This document shows, in pieces, positions 46,631 to 55,698 of a stretch of DNA of 64,000 nucleotides (position 1 is the first letter of the stretch; every line of letters starts with the position of its first letter). The notes beneath the pieces are model-generated. The model did not search any database, had not been told where the DNA came from, and saw nothing but the letters and a program-made list of their open reading frames with translations. Source of the DNA: Marinomonas sp. MED121 (lineage in GTDB: Bacteria > Pseudomonadota > Gammaproteobacteria > Pseudomonadales > Marinomonadaceae); the NCBI RefSeq assembly GCF_000153025.1, contig NZ_CH672433.1:107456-171455 (forward strand), in the 5' to 3' direction. Both the position numbers and the translations under genes were made by a program.

Positions 46631-47694
46631 TAACCAACCTCTTTTACAATACGCTCGCCTATTTGTTCCAAATGAATCACATCATCAGATAAATTAGCTT
46701 TTTCTACTGCCATTGGCATACCGTAGATAACACAGGTTTCTTCACTTTGTGACCAAACGCGCGAGCCTGTATTTTTCAGCATTCTCGCACCTTCTCTACC
46801 ATCTACTCCCATACCTGTCATAACAACCGATAAAACACGCCCTGGGTAACACTTAGATGCAGAGCCAAAAGTCACATCAACTGATGGCTTATAATTTAAG
46901 CGTTCATCACCATCGAGAATTCTGACACAGCCACCATTTCGAGGGTCGACCATCATTTGCTTACCACCTGGAGCGAGCAAAGCCACTCCAGCTTGGAGCT
47001 TATCTCCGTCTTTTGCCTCTTTAACCGTTATCTCACATATTTGATTTAACCTTTCAGCAAATGCCCCTGTAAATGCAGCAGGCATATGTTGAATAAGTAC
47101 TAAAGGGGCAGATAGGCCTTTAGGTAACTTAGTTAAAACTGTTTGTAATGCCATTGGACCACCTGTTGAGGTACCAATAGCAATAAGACTTACATTTTTA
47201 CGTTTACGAGGAATAATCACTCCCTGCTCTAAAACAATAGGAGCAGGCGCTGCTTTTTTCTCAGCAGGAGCAACAACCTTTGTTTGCCCCATAAAACGTG
47301 TTCGAGCAACAGCTAAAACTCGATCAATTAAAGTCTTCTTAACCACAGTAGAATCACGAGAAATATCTTCAAAGTTTTTAGGCATGAAATCAACAGCACC
47401 AGCCTCAAGAGCATCTAATGTTACTCTTGCACCCTCATGCGTTAATGAAGAAAACATTAAAACAGGCGTCGGTCTTAGCTTCATAATATTCGCAACAGCA
47501 GCAATACCGTCTAAGACAGGCATTTCATAATCCATTGTTACAACATCAGGTTTTAATGACTGAACCTTATCAACGGCTTCTTGCCCATTCGTAGCTGTAC
47601 CTATTACTTTTAACCGTGAATCTGCATCAAAAATCTCAACTAGACGTCTTCGAAAAAAACCAGAATCGTCTACCACCAGCACTTTTACTGGCAT
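46630..47694 (-). CDS. cheB: chemotaxis methylesterase/response regulator CheB
   Basis: CheB demethylates and deamidates receptor glutamate sites. The 354-residue protein has a receiver domain with acidic D9-D10 and phospho-acceptor Asp55 (VVTMDYEMPVLDGI). The methylesterase domain has the catalytic Ser in AIGTSTGGPMAL, His in IQHMPAAFTGAF and Asp in MTGMGVDGREGA. GGAGACGC before the ATG gives a good ribosome binding site. Between cheA and motC, as in pseudomonads. Confidence 0.96.
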   Translation of the reverse strand: MPVKVLVVDDSGFFRRRLVEIFDADSRLKVIGTATNGQEAVDKVQSLKPDVVTMDYEMPVLDGIAAVANIMKLRPTPVLMFSSLTHEGARVTLDALEAGAVDFMPKNFEDISRDSTVVKKTLIDRVLAVARTRFMGQTKVVAPAEKKAAPAPIVLEQGVIIPRKRKNVSLIAIGTSTGGPMALQTVLTKLPKGLSAPLVLIQHMPAAFTGAFAERLNQICEITVKEAKDGDKLQAGVALLAPGGKQMMVDPRNGGCVRILDGDERLNYKPSVDVTFGSASKCYPGRVLSVVMTGMGVDGREGARMLKNTGSRVWSQSEETCVIYGMPMAVEKANLSDDVIHLEQIGERIVKEVG

Positions 47695-47721
47695 AAAGCG
47701 TCTCCTAAAAATCCAGTTAAC

Positions 47722-50034
47722 CTAGCGAGAAGCATAACTTTTAAGCATGCTAGGAACATCTAAAATTAATGCAATTCGTCCATCGCCAGTAATTGTTGCA
47801 CCAGCCATTCCAGAAGTACCCTGTAGCATTTTACCTAACGGTTTAATCACGACTTCTTCTTGACCGACTAACTGATCTACAACGAATCCAACTTCATTCA
47901 TTCCAACTTGGACAACAACTACATGTGCTTCTTCAGGATTCAAATCAGCAGATTGACCTTTAACTAACCAATGTTTCAAATGGAAAATAGGTAATGTTTT
48001 GCCTCGAATAACCACAACCTGTTGACCATCAACGATATTAGTCTTTTTAAGGTTTAGATGAAAAATCTCATTCACACTCACAAGAGGGAAAGCAAAAGCT
48101 TGATCCTCCAGCATCACCATCAAGGTAGGCATAATCGCAAGAGTTAAAGGCACTTTAATAGAAAAACGAGAACCTTTACCTAATACGGATTTAATATCCA
48201 ATGTACCATTAAGTTGAGATATTTTAGTTTTTACCACATCCATGCCAACACCGCGGCCTGACACATCTGTAATCTCAACCTTAGTAGAAAATCCTGGCGC
48301 AAATATTAAGTTAAAAGCTTCATCATCAGATAAGCGCTCTGCAGCATCAGTATCCATCAGACCTTTTTCTACAGCTTTCATTCTTAATTTATCAGCATCC
48401 ATACCTGCACCATCATCTTCGATGGATAGCAAAATATGATCACCTTCTTGTTCTGCTGATAAAATTACTTTACCACCACGAGGCTTACCATTAGCCTCAC
48501 GAACATCCGGCGCCTCAACACCATGGTCTACCGAGTTTCGCACCAAGTGGACTAGCGGATCAGCAAGAGCTTCAACTAGGTTTTTATCTAAATCTGTTTC
48601 TTCACCTCTAAGCTCTAGGTTAACTTCTTTCTTTAAACTACGAGCCAAGTCTCGTACAACTCGAGGAAAGCGGCCAAATACTTTTTTGATCGGCTGCATT
48701 CGAGTCTTCATTACGGCATTTTGAAGATCCCCCGTTACAACATCTAAGTTTGCAACAGCTTTCCCCATTGACTCATCTTCACTTTGTAAACCTAAGCGAA
48801 CCAAACGATTTCGAACAAGAACAAGCTCTCCAACCATATTCATAATATCGTCTAAACGCTTGGTATCCACACGCACTGTTGTCTCTTGAACAACGGGGGC
48901 ATTTGGCTTGTCATCTTTAGGTGCCGATTTAGCTGGTTCCTTAGCAACAACCTCTGCTTTCTTAGGTTTAGGCGCAGCTTTAGGCTTAGGTGCCGCCTTA
49001 GGCTTAACATCTTCTTTTGGCTTCGAATCAGCTTTAGGTTTAGCTTTTTCTTCTGTAGGTTCAACTTGTTTCTTTTCAGCACTAAGCGTATCTAATAAAG
49101 ACTCAAATTCATCTTCTGTTATTAAATCTGAATCTGGGGCTGTGACTTCAGGCGTTTCTTTTTTATCAGTCTTCTTACTTGATTCATCTTCTTTAGAAGA
49201 TTCCCCTGATTCTTGGCCAGGTGCACCGCTGCCATGTAATTGATTTAATAACTTTTCGAATTCATCTTCAGTAATATCATCCGATGCTGGAGCATCAGGT
49301 ACTGATGCCTTTTCGTCAGAACTTGCTGATTTAGATTCTGTATCTTTAGAAATTCCAGGTGCGCCATCACCATGCAATTGATCTAAAAGCGCATCAAATT
49401 CGCTTTCAGTAATATCATCACTTGTAGGAGCATCACTTTCAGCATTTACTGGAGCGGTCTCTTTTACAGGAGTGTCATCATCACCCAAAGCATTCAAAAG
49501 AGATTCGAATTCATCATCAGAGATATCTACATTTTGTTCCTCTGGTTCAGAAACACTTTCTATATGATCTTCTACTTCAGGCTCTTCCTCGACTTCACTA
49601 GCTTCTTCTACTAATTCTTCTTGGCTTTGCGCTTCGTCTTCAGAAGCAGGACAAGCATACTTACTTAATGCGGTGATTATTTCAGGATCAGCGGGTTCAG
49701 GCTCCCCCCCAGAACGAACAACTTCAAACATTTCATTTACAGCATCAAGAGCCTGTAAAACAACATCCATAAGCTCGGCAGTAACTTCACGCTGACCATT
49801 TCTTAAAATATCAAACACGTTTTCTGCATAGTGACAGCAGTTAACTAAAGCATTTAACTGTAAAAAACCTGCTCCACCTTTTACGGTGTGGAATCCCCTA
49901 AAAATCGCATTAAGTAAAGCAATATCATTAGGGTTTTGTTCTAAATCAACCAGTTGTTCGGATAGCTGTTCAAGGATTTCACCTGCTTCAACTAAAAAAT
50001 CCTGTAGGATCTCTTCATCAACTTCGAAACTCAT
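47722..50034 (-). CDS. cheA: chemotaxis histidine kinase CheA with a repeat-rich linker
   Basis: CheA phosphorylates CheY and CheB. The 770-residue protein has an Hpt (P1) domain with phospho-His49 (FRGFHTVKGGAGFL). A long acidic linker of about 230 residues follows, then dimerisation P3 (DDIMNMVGELVLVRNRL), HATPase P4 (LVHLVRNSVDHGVE, DDGAGMD), and CheW-like P5. The linker carries four copies of a motif DITEDEFExLLxxLHG near residues 170-184, 206-222, 252-268 and 303-318, then a Lys/Pro/Ala-rich stretch. I see no P2 domain of the E. coli kind. See findings. Confidence 0.95.
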   Translation of the reverse strand: MSFEVDEEILQDFLVEAGEILEQLSEQLVDLEQNPNDIALLNAIFRGFHTVKGGAGFLQLNALVNCCHYAENVFDILRNGQREVTAELMDVVLQALDAVNEMFEVVRSGGEPEPADPEIITALSKYACPASEDEAQSQEELVEEASEVEEEPEVEDHIESVSEPEEQNVDISDDEFESLLNALGDDDTPVKETAPVNAESDAPTSDDITESEFDALLDQLHGDGAPGISKDTESKSASSDEKASVPDAPASDDITEDEFEKLLNQLHGSGAPGQESGESSKEDESSKKTDKKETPEVTAPDSDLITEDEFESLLDTLSAEKKQVEPTEEKAKPKADSKPKEDVKPKAAPKPKAAPKPKKAEVVAKEPAKSAPKDDKPNAPVVQETTVRVDTKRLDDIMNMVGELVLVRNRLVRLGLQSEDESMGKAVANLDVVTGDLQNAVMKTRMQPIKKVFGRFPRVVRDLARSLKKEVNLELRGEETDLDKNLVEALADPLVHLVRNSVDHGVEAPDVREANGKPRGGKVILSAEQEGDHILLSIEDDGAGMDADKLRMKAVEKGLMDTDAAERLSDDEAFNLIFAPGFSTKVEITDVSGRGVGMDVVKTKISQLNGTLDIKSVLGKGSRFSIKVPLTLAIMPTLMVMLEDQAFAFPLVSVNEIFHLNLKKTNIVDGQQVVVIRGKTLPIFHLKHWLVKGQSADLNPEEAHVVVVQVGMNEVGFVVDQLVGQEEVVIKPLGKMLQGTSGMAGATITGDGRIALILDVPSMLKSYASR

Positions 50035-50045
50035 CCTCAGCTCCT

Positions 50046-50828
50046 CTAGAAACCAAGACTGGATAGCAAGTCATCAACTTCGTCTTGGCTATTCAATACT
50101 TCAGGGTTGTTATCGCTATTAATGGCGGGGCCATGACCTTTGGTGTCATCAATTTCTGTTTCTTTATTTTCATGCTCCATTCCAGAAATGTCATCGACAC
50201 GTCCAGCAACAGCAACAAGATGAACAAGTTTTTCTTCGACATCACGTATAAGCTCTGTGACACGGGTAATAACTTGTCCAGTTAGATCCTGATAACCTTG
50301 CTCCAAAAGAATTGCATTCAAATTTGAATGAAGAGTTGTTGCACTTTCATCGGCCGTTTGTAAAAAGACATCAATTCGTTTGTATAGTTCTCGAAATTCT
50401 GCAGGTGTTAAATCGCGTTGAATTAACCTCCCCCAGTCTTTTCGTAAGTCTCTTGCTTGGTCTTGTAAATGACTTGCAACAGGTACACTAGAATCCACCA
50501 TATCCATGGTGGTATTTGCAGCACGGTTAGTCATATCAATGACATAATTCAAACGATCTGTAGCATCAGTAATCTTTGAGGCACCATCCACTTGATCTAC
50601 AATTTGATCAACTGAATCGACTTTAAAGTCGCGAATGGCATCATGCAGGCTACGAGTTAAATAACCAACTTCATTATAAAAGTTGTTATGTCTAGCCTCA
50701 CTCAGATCTTGAATTATCTTAATCGCTCCAGCGAAATCGCCAGTTTCAATACGATTAATTAAATCTACCGCACCATCTTTCACCTGAGTCTCAAATTCAC
50801 CAAGCCGCAACTTAGAACTATCAGACAT
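50046..50828 (-). CDS. cheZ: CheY-P phosphatase CheZ
   Basis: CheZ dephosphorylates CheY-P. The 260-residue protein is a long helical hairpin with the catalytic motif AILLEQGYQDLTGQVITRV (the Gln in the D-L-T-G-Q segment). Its extreme C-terminus SQDEVDDLLSSLGF is the CheY-binding peptide. A disordered acidic linker separates the two. AGGGGCTGAGA upstream of the ATG is a strong ribosome binding site. It lies between cheY and cheA. Confidence 0.95.
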   Translation of the reverse strand: MSDSSKLRLGEFETQVKDGAVDLINRIETGDFAGAIKIIQDLSEARHNNFYNEVGYLTRSLHDAIRDFKVDSVDQIVDQVDGASKITDATDRLNYVIDMTNRAANTTMDMVDSSVPVASHLQDQARDLRKDWGRLIQRDLTPAEFRELYKRIDVFLQTADESATTLHSNLNAILLEQGYQDLTGQVITRVTELIRDVEEKLVHLVAVAGRVDDISGMEHENKETEIDDTKGHGPAINSDNNPEVLNSQDEVDDLLSSLGF

Positions 50829-50837
50829 TCTCAGCCC

Positions 50838-51230
50838 CTATTTTCCGGCATCAATTCGTTCAAAAATCTTTTCGATTTTTTCCTTTAACGCAACTGCTGT
50901 AAATGGCTTAACAACATAACCGTTAACGCCAGCTTGAGCAGCAGAAATAATCTGATCTCGCTTAGCTTCAGCCGTTACCATCAAAACAGGTATTGTCTTT
51001 AGTTTTTCATCCGCCCTTACAGAACGAAGCAACTCTATCCCTGTCATACCTGGCATATTCCAGTCAGTTACCAAAAAGTCGATGGTTCCTGATTGCAATA
51101 TAGGTAATGCCGTAGTTCCATCATCAGCTTCAACTGTATTGGTAAATCCCAAATCCCTTAGTAAGTTTTTGATGATACGCCTCATTGTTGAGAAATCATC
51201 AACGATTAGGATCTTCATGTTTTTATCCAA
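50838..51230 (-). CDS. cheY: chemotaxis response regulator CheY
   Basis: This is a single-domain receiver that, when phosphorylated, binds FliM to reverse rotation. Motifs are [20 protein letters not shown], the phospho-acceptor Asp in [13 protein letters not shown], and Lys in YVVKPFTA. I place the start at TTG 51230 because GGAGG lies exactly five bases upstream. Alternatives are ATG 51242 (within the SD) and ATG 51218 (SD 17 bases away). Vibrio CheY has a similar MEAILNKNMKIL-type start, so this N-terminus is commonly ambiguous. Confidence 0.93.
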   Translation of the reverse strand: MDKNMKILIVDDFSTMRRIIKNLLRDLGFTNTVEADDGTTALPILQSGTIDFLVTDWNMPGMTGIELLRSVRADEKLKTIPVLMVTAEAKRDQIISAAQAGVNGYVVKPFTAVALKEKIEKIFERIDAGK

Positions 51231-51272
51231 TGCAACCTCCATACCCCAAAGGTAGTCTATCAAAGCTCATAT

Positions 51273-52007
51273 TTAATCTCGCCAATCACTTAATCTAGCT
51301 TTCAGACGCATAGCCGCTTGACTATGTATCTGGCTCACTCGCGACTCACTAACACCTAACACAGAACCAATTTCTTTAAGATTGAGCTCATCATTGTAAT
51401 ACAAGGATAAAACCAACTTTTCACGTTCTGGTAAAGAATCTATTTCTTGCGCCAATTGCGTTTGAAAACCTAAGTCCTCAACAAAAGAGTAAGGCGCACT
51501 ATCCTCTTCACTATCTGTTTCAATATTTAAGCCTTCTGAGTCTAGTAACTCTTCAAAGCTAAATAATTGAGTAGACATACTCGATTGCAACATCTCGTGA
51601 TATTCATTCAAACTAATATCCATTGCTTGAGATATTTCTAAATCACTTGCCTCACGACCAAGCTTAGCTTCCAATTCCTTAATTGCACTAGCAATTGCTC
51701 GGCCATTACGTCTAACCGATCTTGGAGCCCAATCACTTTTTCGAACTTCATCCATGATAGAACCACGAATTCTGATCCCGGCATAAGTTTCGAAGCTAGC
51801 ACCTTTGGTTGACTCAAAACGCTTAAACGCTTCAATCAACCCCATCATTCCAGCTTGAATCAAATCATCCAGTTCAACACTGCTTGGTAACCTCGCAAGC
51901 AGATGATAGGCAATTTTTTTAACCAAAAAACCGTATTCATCAATAATCTGATCTACTGATGGTGCTGGTTTTTGATTATAGGCATTTAGACCTGTTCTGG
52001 ACTGCAT
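51273..52007 (-). CDS. fliA: flagellar sigma factor FliA (sigma-28)
   Basis: FliA directs transcription of late flagellar and chemotaxis genes. The 244-residue protein has region 2 (SVELDDLIQAGMMGLIEAFK, FETYAGIRIRGSIMDEVRKS) and region 4 (NLKEIGSVLGVSESRVSQIH). I use ATG 52007; a TTG two codons upstream is equally possible and no strong ribosome binding site is seen for either. It lies downstream of flhF, with 100 bases between them and no flhG/fleN. Confidence 0.95.
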   Translation of the reverse strand: MQSRTGLNAYNQKPAPSVDQIIDEYGFLVKKIAYHLLARLPSSVELDDLIQAGMMGLIEAFKRFESTKGASFETYAGIRIRGSIMDEVRKSDWAPRSVRRNGRAIASAIKELEAKLGREASDLEISQAMDISLNEYHEMLQSSMSTQLFSFEELLDSEGLNIETDSEEDSAPYSFVEDLGFQTQLAQEIDSLPEREKLVLSLYYNDELNLKEIGSVLGVSESRVSQIHSQAAMRLKARLSDWRD

Positions 52008-52107
52008 AATCAAAGATGAACATAACCTTATATTTGTTAAACCAATACTCTTGAAATAACTGTACTATATTGTTCTATAACTTACTGGTTGAAATAACAT
52101 AAAGTTA

Positions 52108-53421
52108 CTAACTACCGTATTTCAATGAGCTGTATATATGACTGTATTGCTCTGCAGTATAGACTGCACGACTGATAATATTGTGTGCTCTAGCGGGTTG
52201 GATATCATCAGGGATTCGCTGGCCATCTGCTATATACACTACAGGTAACCGCTCTTCTATAACGACACTGACCGCCTCACCTAAAGAAGCCGACTCATCA
52301 AGTTTACTTAACACACATCCATCAAGTTGCACTTGAGCATACACATCAACAACTGTTTTTAACACTTGTCTTTGGCTTGTGCAGGGTAAAACCAAAAGTT
52401 TCTTTAAACTTGAATGAGCTCTTTTCATCATTAATAGCTGACGTTCTAGGTTTCTATCTCTTGGATTCATACCCGCGGTATCAACTAAAACCAAAGAGAA
52501 GTTAGAATATTTATCCAGAACTTCATTTAAATCAGAGTATTCATTCACCACAACCACAGGCACATTCAAAATACGGCCAAAGGTCCTCAGCTGTTCATGG
52601 GCGGCAATCCTATAAGTATCAGTGGTTACCAGGACAACACTATCAGAACCGTGTTTAAGCACATGTTGAGCAGCTATTTTGCCAATGGTTGTTGTTTTAC
52701 CGACACCTGTTGGACCCATAAACGCATAACAACCATGCATTTCAGCCCCTTGCTTTTTAACAGGAATATGTTCAGCCAGATGTGACAAAACACGATTCCA
52801 GTCATCCTCTCTTCCTTGTAGATCAACATCATCCAAAATACCGGAAACTATACTTGATGATAATCCAAGAGAGGTCAATCTCTCTTTTACTTTAGCTTGT
52901 GCAGGGTCAAGATCATTTTTCTTGATATCGCTTAATTTACGCTGTTGTTCAAGAAGCTCTTTAACCTTTTGTAACTCAGCTTCCATTTCTTTTAGCTGAG
53001 AATTCTCTTTAATTTGTAAATTTTCGGTAGGTAGAGAGACATCTTCAGGCAGTTTAATAGACAAAGACTCTTCAATAATGGGGTCTTCATCCATAATGGA
53101 TACATATTTATTAGCGGGAACACGAGACATCTGATCTAGATCAGATTGAGTAGGCTTTACTTGCTCAGGCTGTTTAGCCTGCTCAATTCTCTCTTGATAA
53201 CTTTGCTGAGGTGCAGTTTTTGCAGCGACAGGTGCTTCAGGCTTAGGTTGCGTTGCATAATTAGAAGGCATACTCCCGTCATAATCTAAAGCGGCAACGA
53301 TTTCAATCTCACCGTTTGCAAGACGTTGATTTGACAGAATTACGGCATCAGGACCTACAGCGTCGCGTACTTTGCGAATCGCTTGGCGCATATCTGGTGC
53401 TCGAAACCGCCTTACTTGCAT
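52108..53421 (-). CDS. flhF: flagellar placement GTPase FlhF
   Basis: FlhF is an SRP-like GTPase that sets polar flagellum position. The 437-residue protein has the N-terminal B domain (MQVRRFRAPDMRQAIRKVRD), an acidic Gln/Glu-rich linker, then the NG GTPase with P-loop GPTGVGKTTTIGKIAA, VLVTTDTYRIAAHEQLRTFG, VLVDTAGMNPRD, and LSKLDESASLGE. All are characteristic. Its usual partner FlhG would be expected immediately downstream but is absent. Confidence 0.95.
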   Translation of the reverse strand: MQVRRFRAPDMRQAIRKVRDAVGPDAVILSNQRLANGEIEIVAALDYDGSMPSNYATQPKPEAPVAAKTAPQQSYQERIEQAKQPEQVKPTQSDLDQMSRVPANKYVSIMDEDPIIEESLSIKLPEDVSLPTENLQIKENSQLKEMEAELQKVKELLEQQRKLSDIKKNDLDPAQAKVKERLTSLGLSSSIVSGILDDVDLQGREDDWNRVLSHLAEHIPVKKQGAEMHGCYAFMGPTGVGKTTTIGKIAAQHVLKHGSDSVVLVTTDTYRIAAHEQLRTFGRILNVPVVVVNEYSDLNEVLDKYSNFSLVLVDTAGMNPRDRNLERQLLMMKRAHSSLKKLLVLPCTSQRQVLKTVVDVYAQVQLDGCVLSKLDESASLGEAVSVVIEERLPVVYIADGQRIPDDIQPARAHNIISRAVYTAEQYSHIYSSLKYGS

Positions 53422-53520
53422 TAAAGTCCTATCCTTTAAAGTTAATTTCTCTTACAAATCCATAGCTTACCCGAAAGAATTTGATAAATATAGGATGATA
53501 TTAGGGCAAGTACAGCAATT

Positions 53521-55638
53521 TTACTGACCAATAACGCCAACAACGGTAATTCGCTTGTGATCTGGCACCTCTTGATAGGATAAAACAGCCATATTAATAC
53601 CACCATATCGCATAAATCTAGCCAACATTGGTCTAATTGGGGCTGAAACAATCAAAATTGGCGTATTACCATTACTCTCTTGTTGCTCTGAAGATTGACG
53701 TAAGGAGTTTTGTAACTGTTCCGCCATGGAAGGCTCTAGAATGAGAGCTTCTTCATTTTTCACACCGGCTTGCTGACTTTGCTGCACTGTTTGCATTAAC
53801 ATTTTCTCAAGTTCTGGGTCTAATGTTAATACAGGAATTTCATCCACACCTTCAGCCAGAGTCTGGACAATTAGACGAGACAAGGAAGCCCTAACTGCTG
53901 CGGTTAACACCATTGGGTCTTGAGACTTAGGCACAACCCCCATAACAGCCTCAGCAATTGTCCTCATATCTCTTAAAGGAACACCCTCGACCAATAAGTT
54001 TTGCAATACTTTAAGCAAAACACTGACTGGCACTGTATTTGGCACTAATTCTTCAGCCAATTTAGGGTTATGCTGTTTCAATAACTCTAATAGCTGTTGA
54101 ACCTCATCATGCCCTATCAATTCATGAGCATGTTTATGCATAATCTGGTTAATATGCGTAGCAACCACTGTACTTACGTCTACAACGGTATAACCATATG
54201 TTTGTGCTTGATCTCGTTTTTTTGGATCTATCCATACTGCATCTAAACCAAAAGAAGGGTCCTTATCAGGAATTCCATCAAGCTTACCAAACACTTGACC
54301 TGGATCTATCGCAAGCTCCTTATCAGAGTGCACCTCAGCATCAGCCAAGCTTACCCCCATTAAAGTAACACGATAAGCATTTGGTAAAAGATCTAGGTTA
54401 TCTCGAATATGAACACTTGGCACAAGAAAGCCTAAATCCTGTGATAATTTGCGACGTACTCCTTTAATTCTTGCAAGGAGCTCACCGCCTTGAGATTTAT
54501 CAACCAACGGAATCAAACGATAGCCAACTTCCAACCCTAAAATATCTACAGGCGCAACGTCATCCCAACTGAGATCCTTAGTTTCCGGCGTTTGAGGTGC
54601 ATCATCAGAGGTCGCTGAACGCGTCTTTGTTTTCGCTTGGCTTTTCTGCTTTTCACGATATTCAAAGAAGTATGCTAAGCCAGCCATCAAAGCAGCAAGA
54701 GATAAGAAGGAAAAGTGCGGCATACCAGGCACAATCCCCATGATTCCCATCACAGCTGCTGCAACATACAAGGCCTTTGAGCTAGAGAACATCTGGCGAA
54801 CAACTTGGCTCCCCATATCACCAGATTCATTAACTCGAGTAACCATTATGGCAGCAGAGGTTGAAAGCATCAGAGATGGTATTTGAGCAACCAAACCATC
54901 ACCTATCGTTAATAACGAATATTTTGTAATAGCATCATTAAAAGTCAAACCATGCTGTGCCATACCGATTGTAAAGCCACCAATGATATTAATAGCTAAA
55001 ATCATTAAACCAGCAACAGCATCACCTTTTACAAATTTACTAGCACCATCCATAGAACCATAAAACTCAGCTTCTGAAGCGATTTCTGCTCGTCTAGACT
55101 TAGCCTCATCTGGATTAATCATACCGGCATTTAAGTCAGCATCTATCGCCATTTGCTTACCTGGCATAGCGTCTAATGTAAAGCGAGCACTTACTTCAGA
55201 TATTCGACCAGCACCTTTTGTGATTACAGCAAAGTTAATAATCATTAAGATGGCGAAGACAACAAAACCAACAACATAGTTGCCGCCTACTACGACTTCA
55301 CCAAATGCTTCGATCACTTTACCAGCGGCGTCCCCCCCTTCATGTCCATATAAAAGAACAACTCGAGTTGAAGCAACATTAAGTGCTAAACGTAATAAAG
55401 TAGCAACCAAAAGAACGGTAGGGAAAACAGCAAAATCTAAAGGACGAAGCGAGTAAATAGAAACAAGGAGAACAACAATCGCCAAGGCAATATTAAAGGT
55501 AAATAGAACGTCGAGTAAAAAAGCAGGAATTGGCAATATCATCATCGCCAATAGGGATAACAGCAGGAAAGGAACCCCTAGATTTCCACTAGCAATTCCC
55601 TTGGCTTGGCCAAATACCTGTTGACGATCAAACTTCAA
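53521..55638 (-). CDS. flhA: flagellar export gate protein FlhA
   Basis: FlhA is the large export-gate component. The 705-residue protein has about eight N-terminal transmembrane helices (to about residue 315) with the conserved FHIPEP block (RISEVSARFTLDAMPGKQMA, ADLNAGMINPDEAKSRR) and a cytoplasmic domain for chaperone docking (about 355-700). The start is a TTG at 55638 with TAGGA about seven bases upstream. A small hairpin followed by T residues lies between flhB and flhA. Confidence 0.96.
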   Translation of the reverse strand: MKFDRQQVFGQAKGIASGNLGVPFLLLSLLAMMILPIPAFLLDVLFTFNIALAIVVLLVSIYSLRPLDFAVFPTVLLVATLLRLALNVASTRVVLLYGHEGGDAAGKVIEAFGEVVVGGNYVVGFVVFAILMIINFAVITKGAGRISEVSARFTLDAMPGKQMAIDADLNAGMINPDEAKSRRAEIASEAEFYGSMDGASKFVKGDAVAGLMILAINIIGGFTIGMAQHGLTFNDAITKYSLLTIGDGLVAQIPSLMLSTSAAIMVTRVNESGDMGSQVVRQMFSSSKALYVAAAVMGIMGIVPGMPHFSFLSLAALMAGLAYFFEYREKQKSQAKTKTRSATSDDAPQTPETKDLSWDDVAPVDILGLEVGYRLIPLVDKSQGGELLARIKGVRRKLSQDLGFLVPSVHIRDNLDLLPNAYRVTLMGVSLADAEVHSDKELAIDPGQVFGKLDGIPDKDPSFGLDAVWIDPKKRDQAQTYGYTVVDVSTVVATHINQIMHKHAHELIGHDEVQQLLELLKQHNPKLAEELVPNTVPVSVLLKVLQNLLVEGVPLRDMRTIAEAVMGVVPKSQDPMVLTAAVRASLSRLIVQTLAEGVDEIPVLTLDPELEKMLMQTVQQSQQAGVKNEEALILEPSMAEQLQNSLRQSSEQQESNGNTPILIVSAPIRPMLARFMRYGGINMAVLSYQEVPDHKRITVVGVIGQ

Positions 55639-55650
55639 TATAAAATCCTA

Positions 55651-55676
55651 AAAAAATAATACCTTAAGGTATTTTA
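55651..55676 (-). terminator. small terminator-like hairpin between flhB and flhA
   Basis: The leftward strand reads AATACC-TTAA-GGTATT, then A and seven T residues. The palindrome of 16 bases is perfect, but the stem is weak (A/T-rich). It could act as an attenuator within the operon. Confidence 0.5.
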
Positions 55677-55698
55677 GCGACAAAAAATAACAAACAGA

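Noticed and set aside
48852..49243. Several open frames on both strands across the CheA linker
   Set aside because: They are by-products of the repetitive Glu/Lys/Ala/Pro codons of cheA. None has a start signal, and their translations are low complexity.
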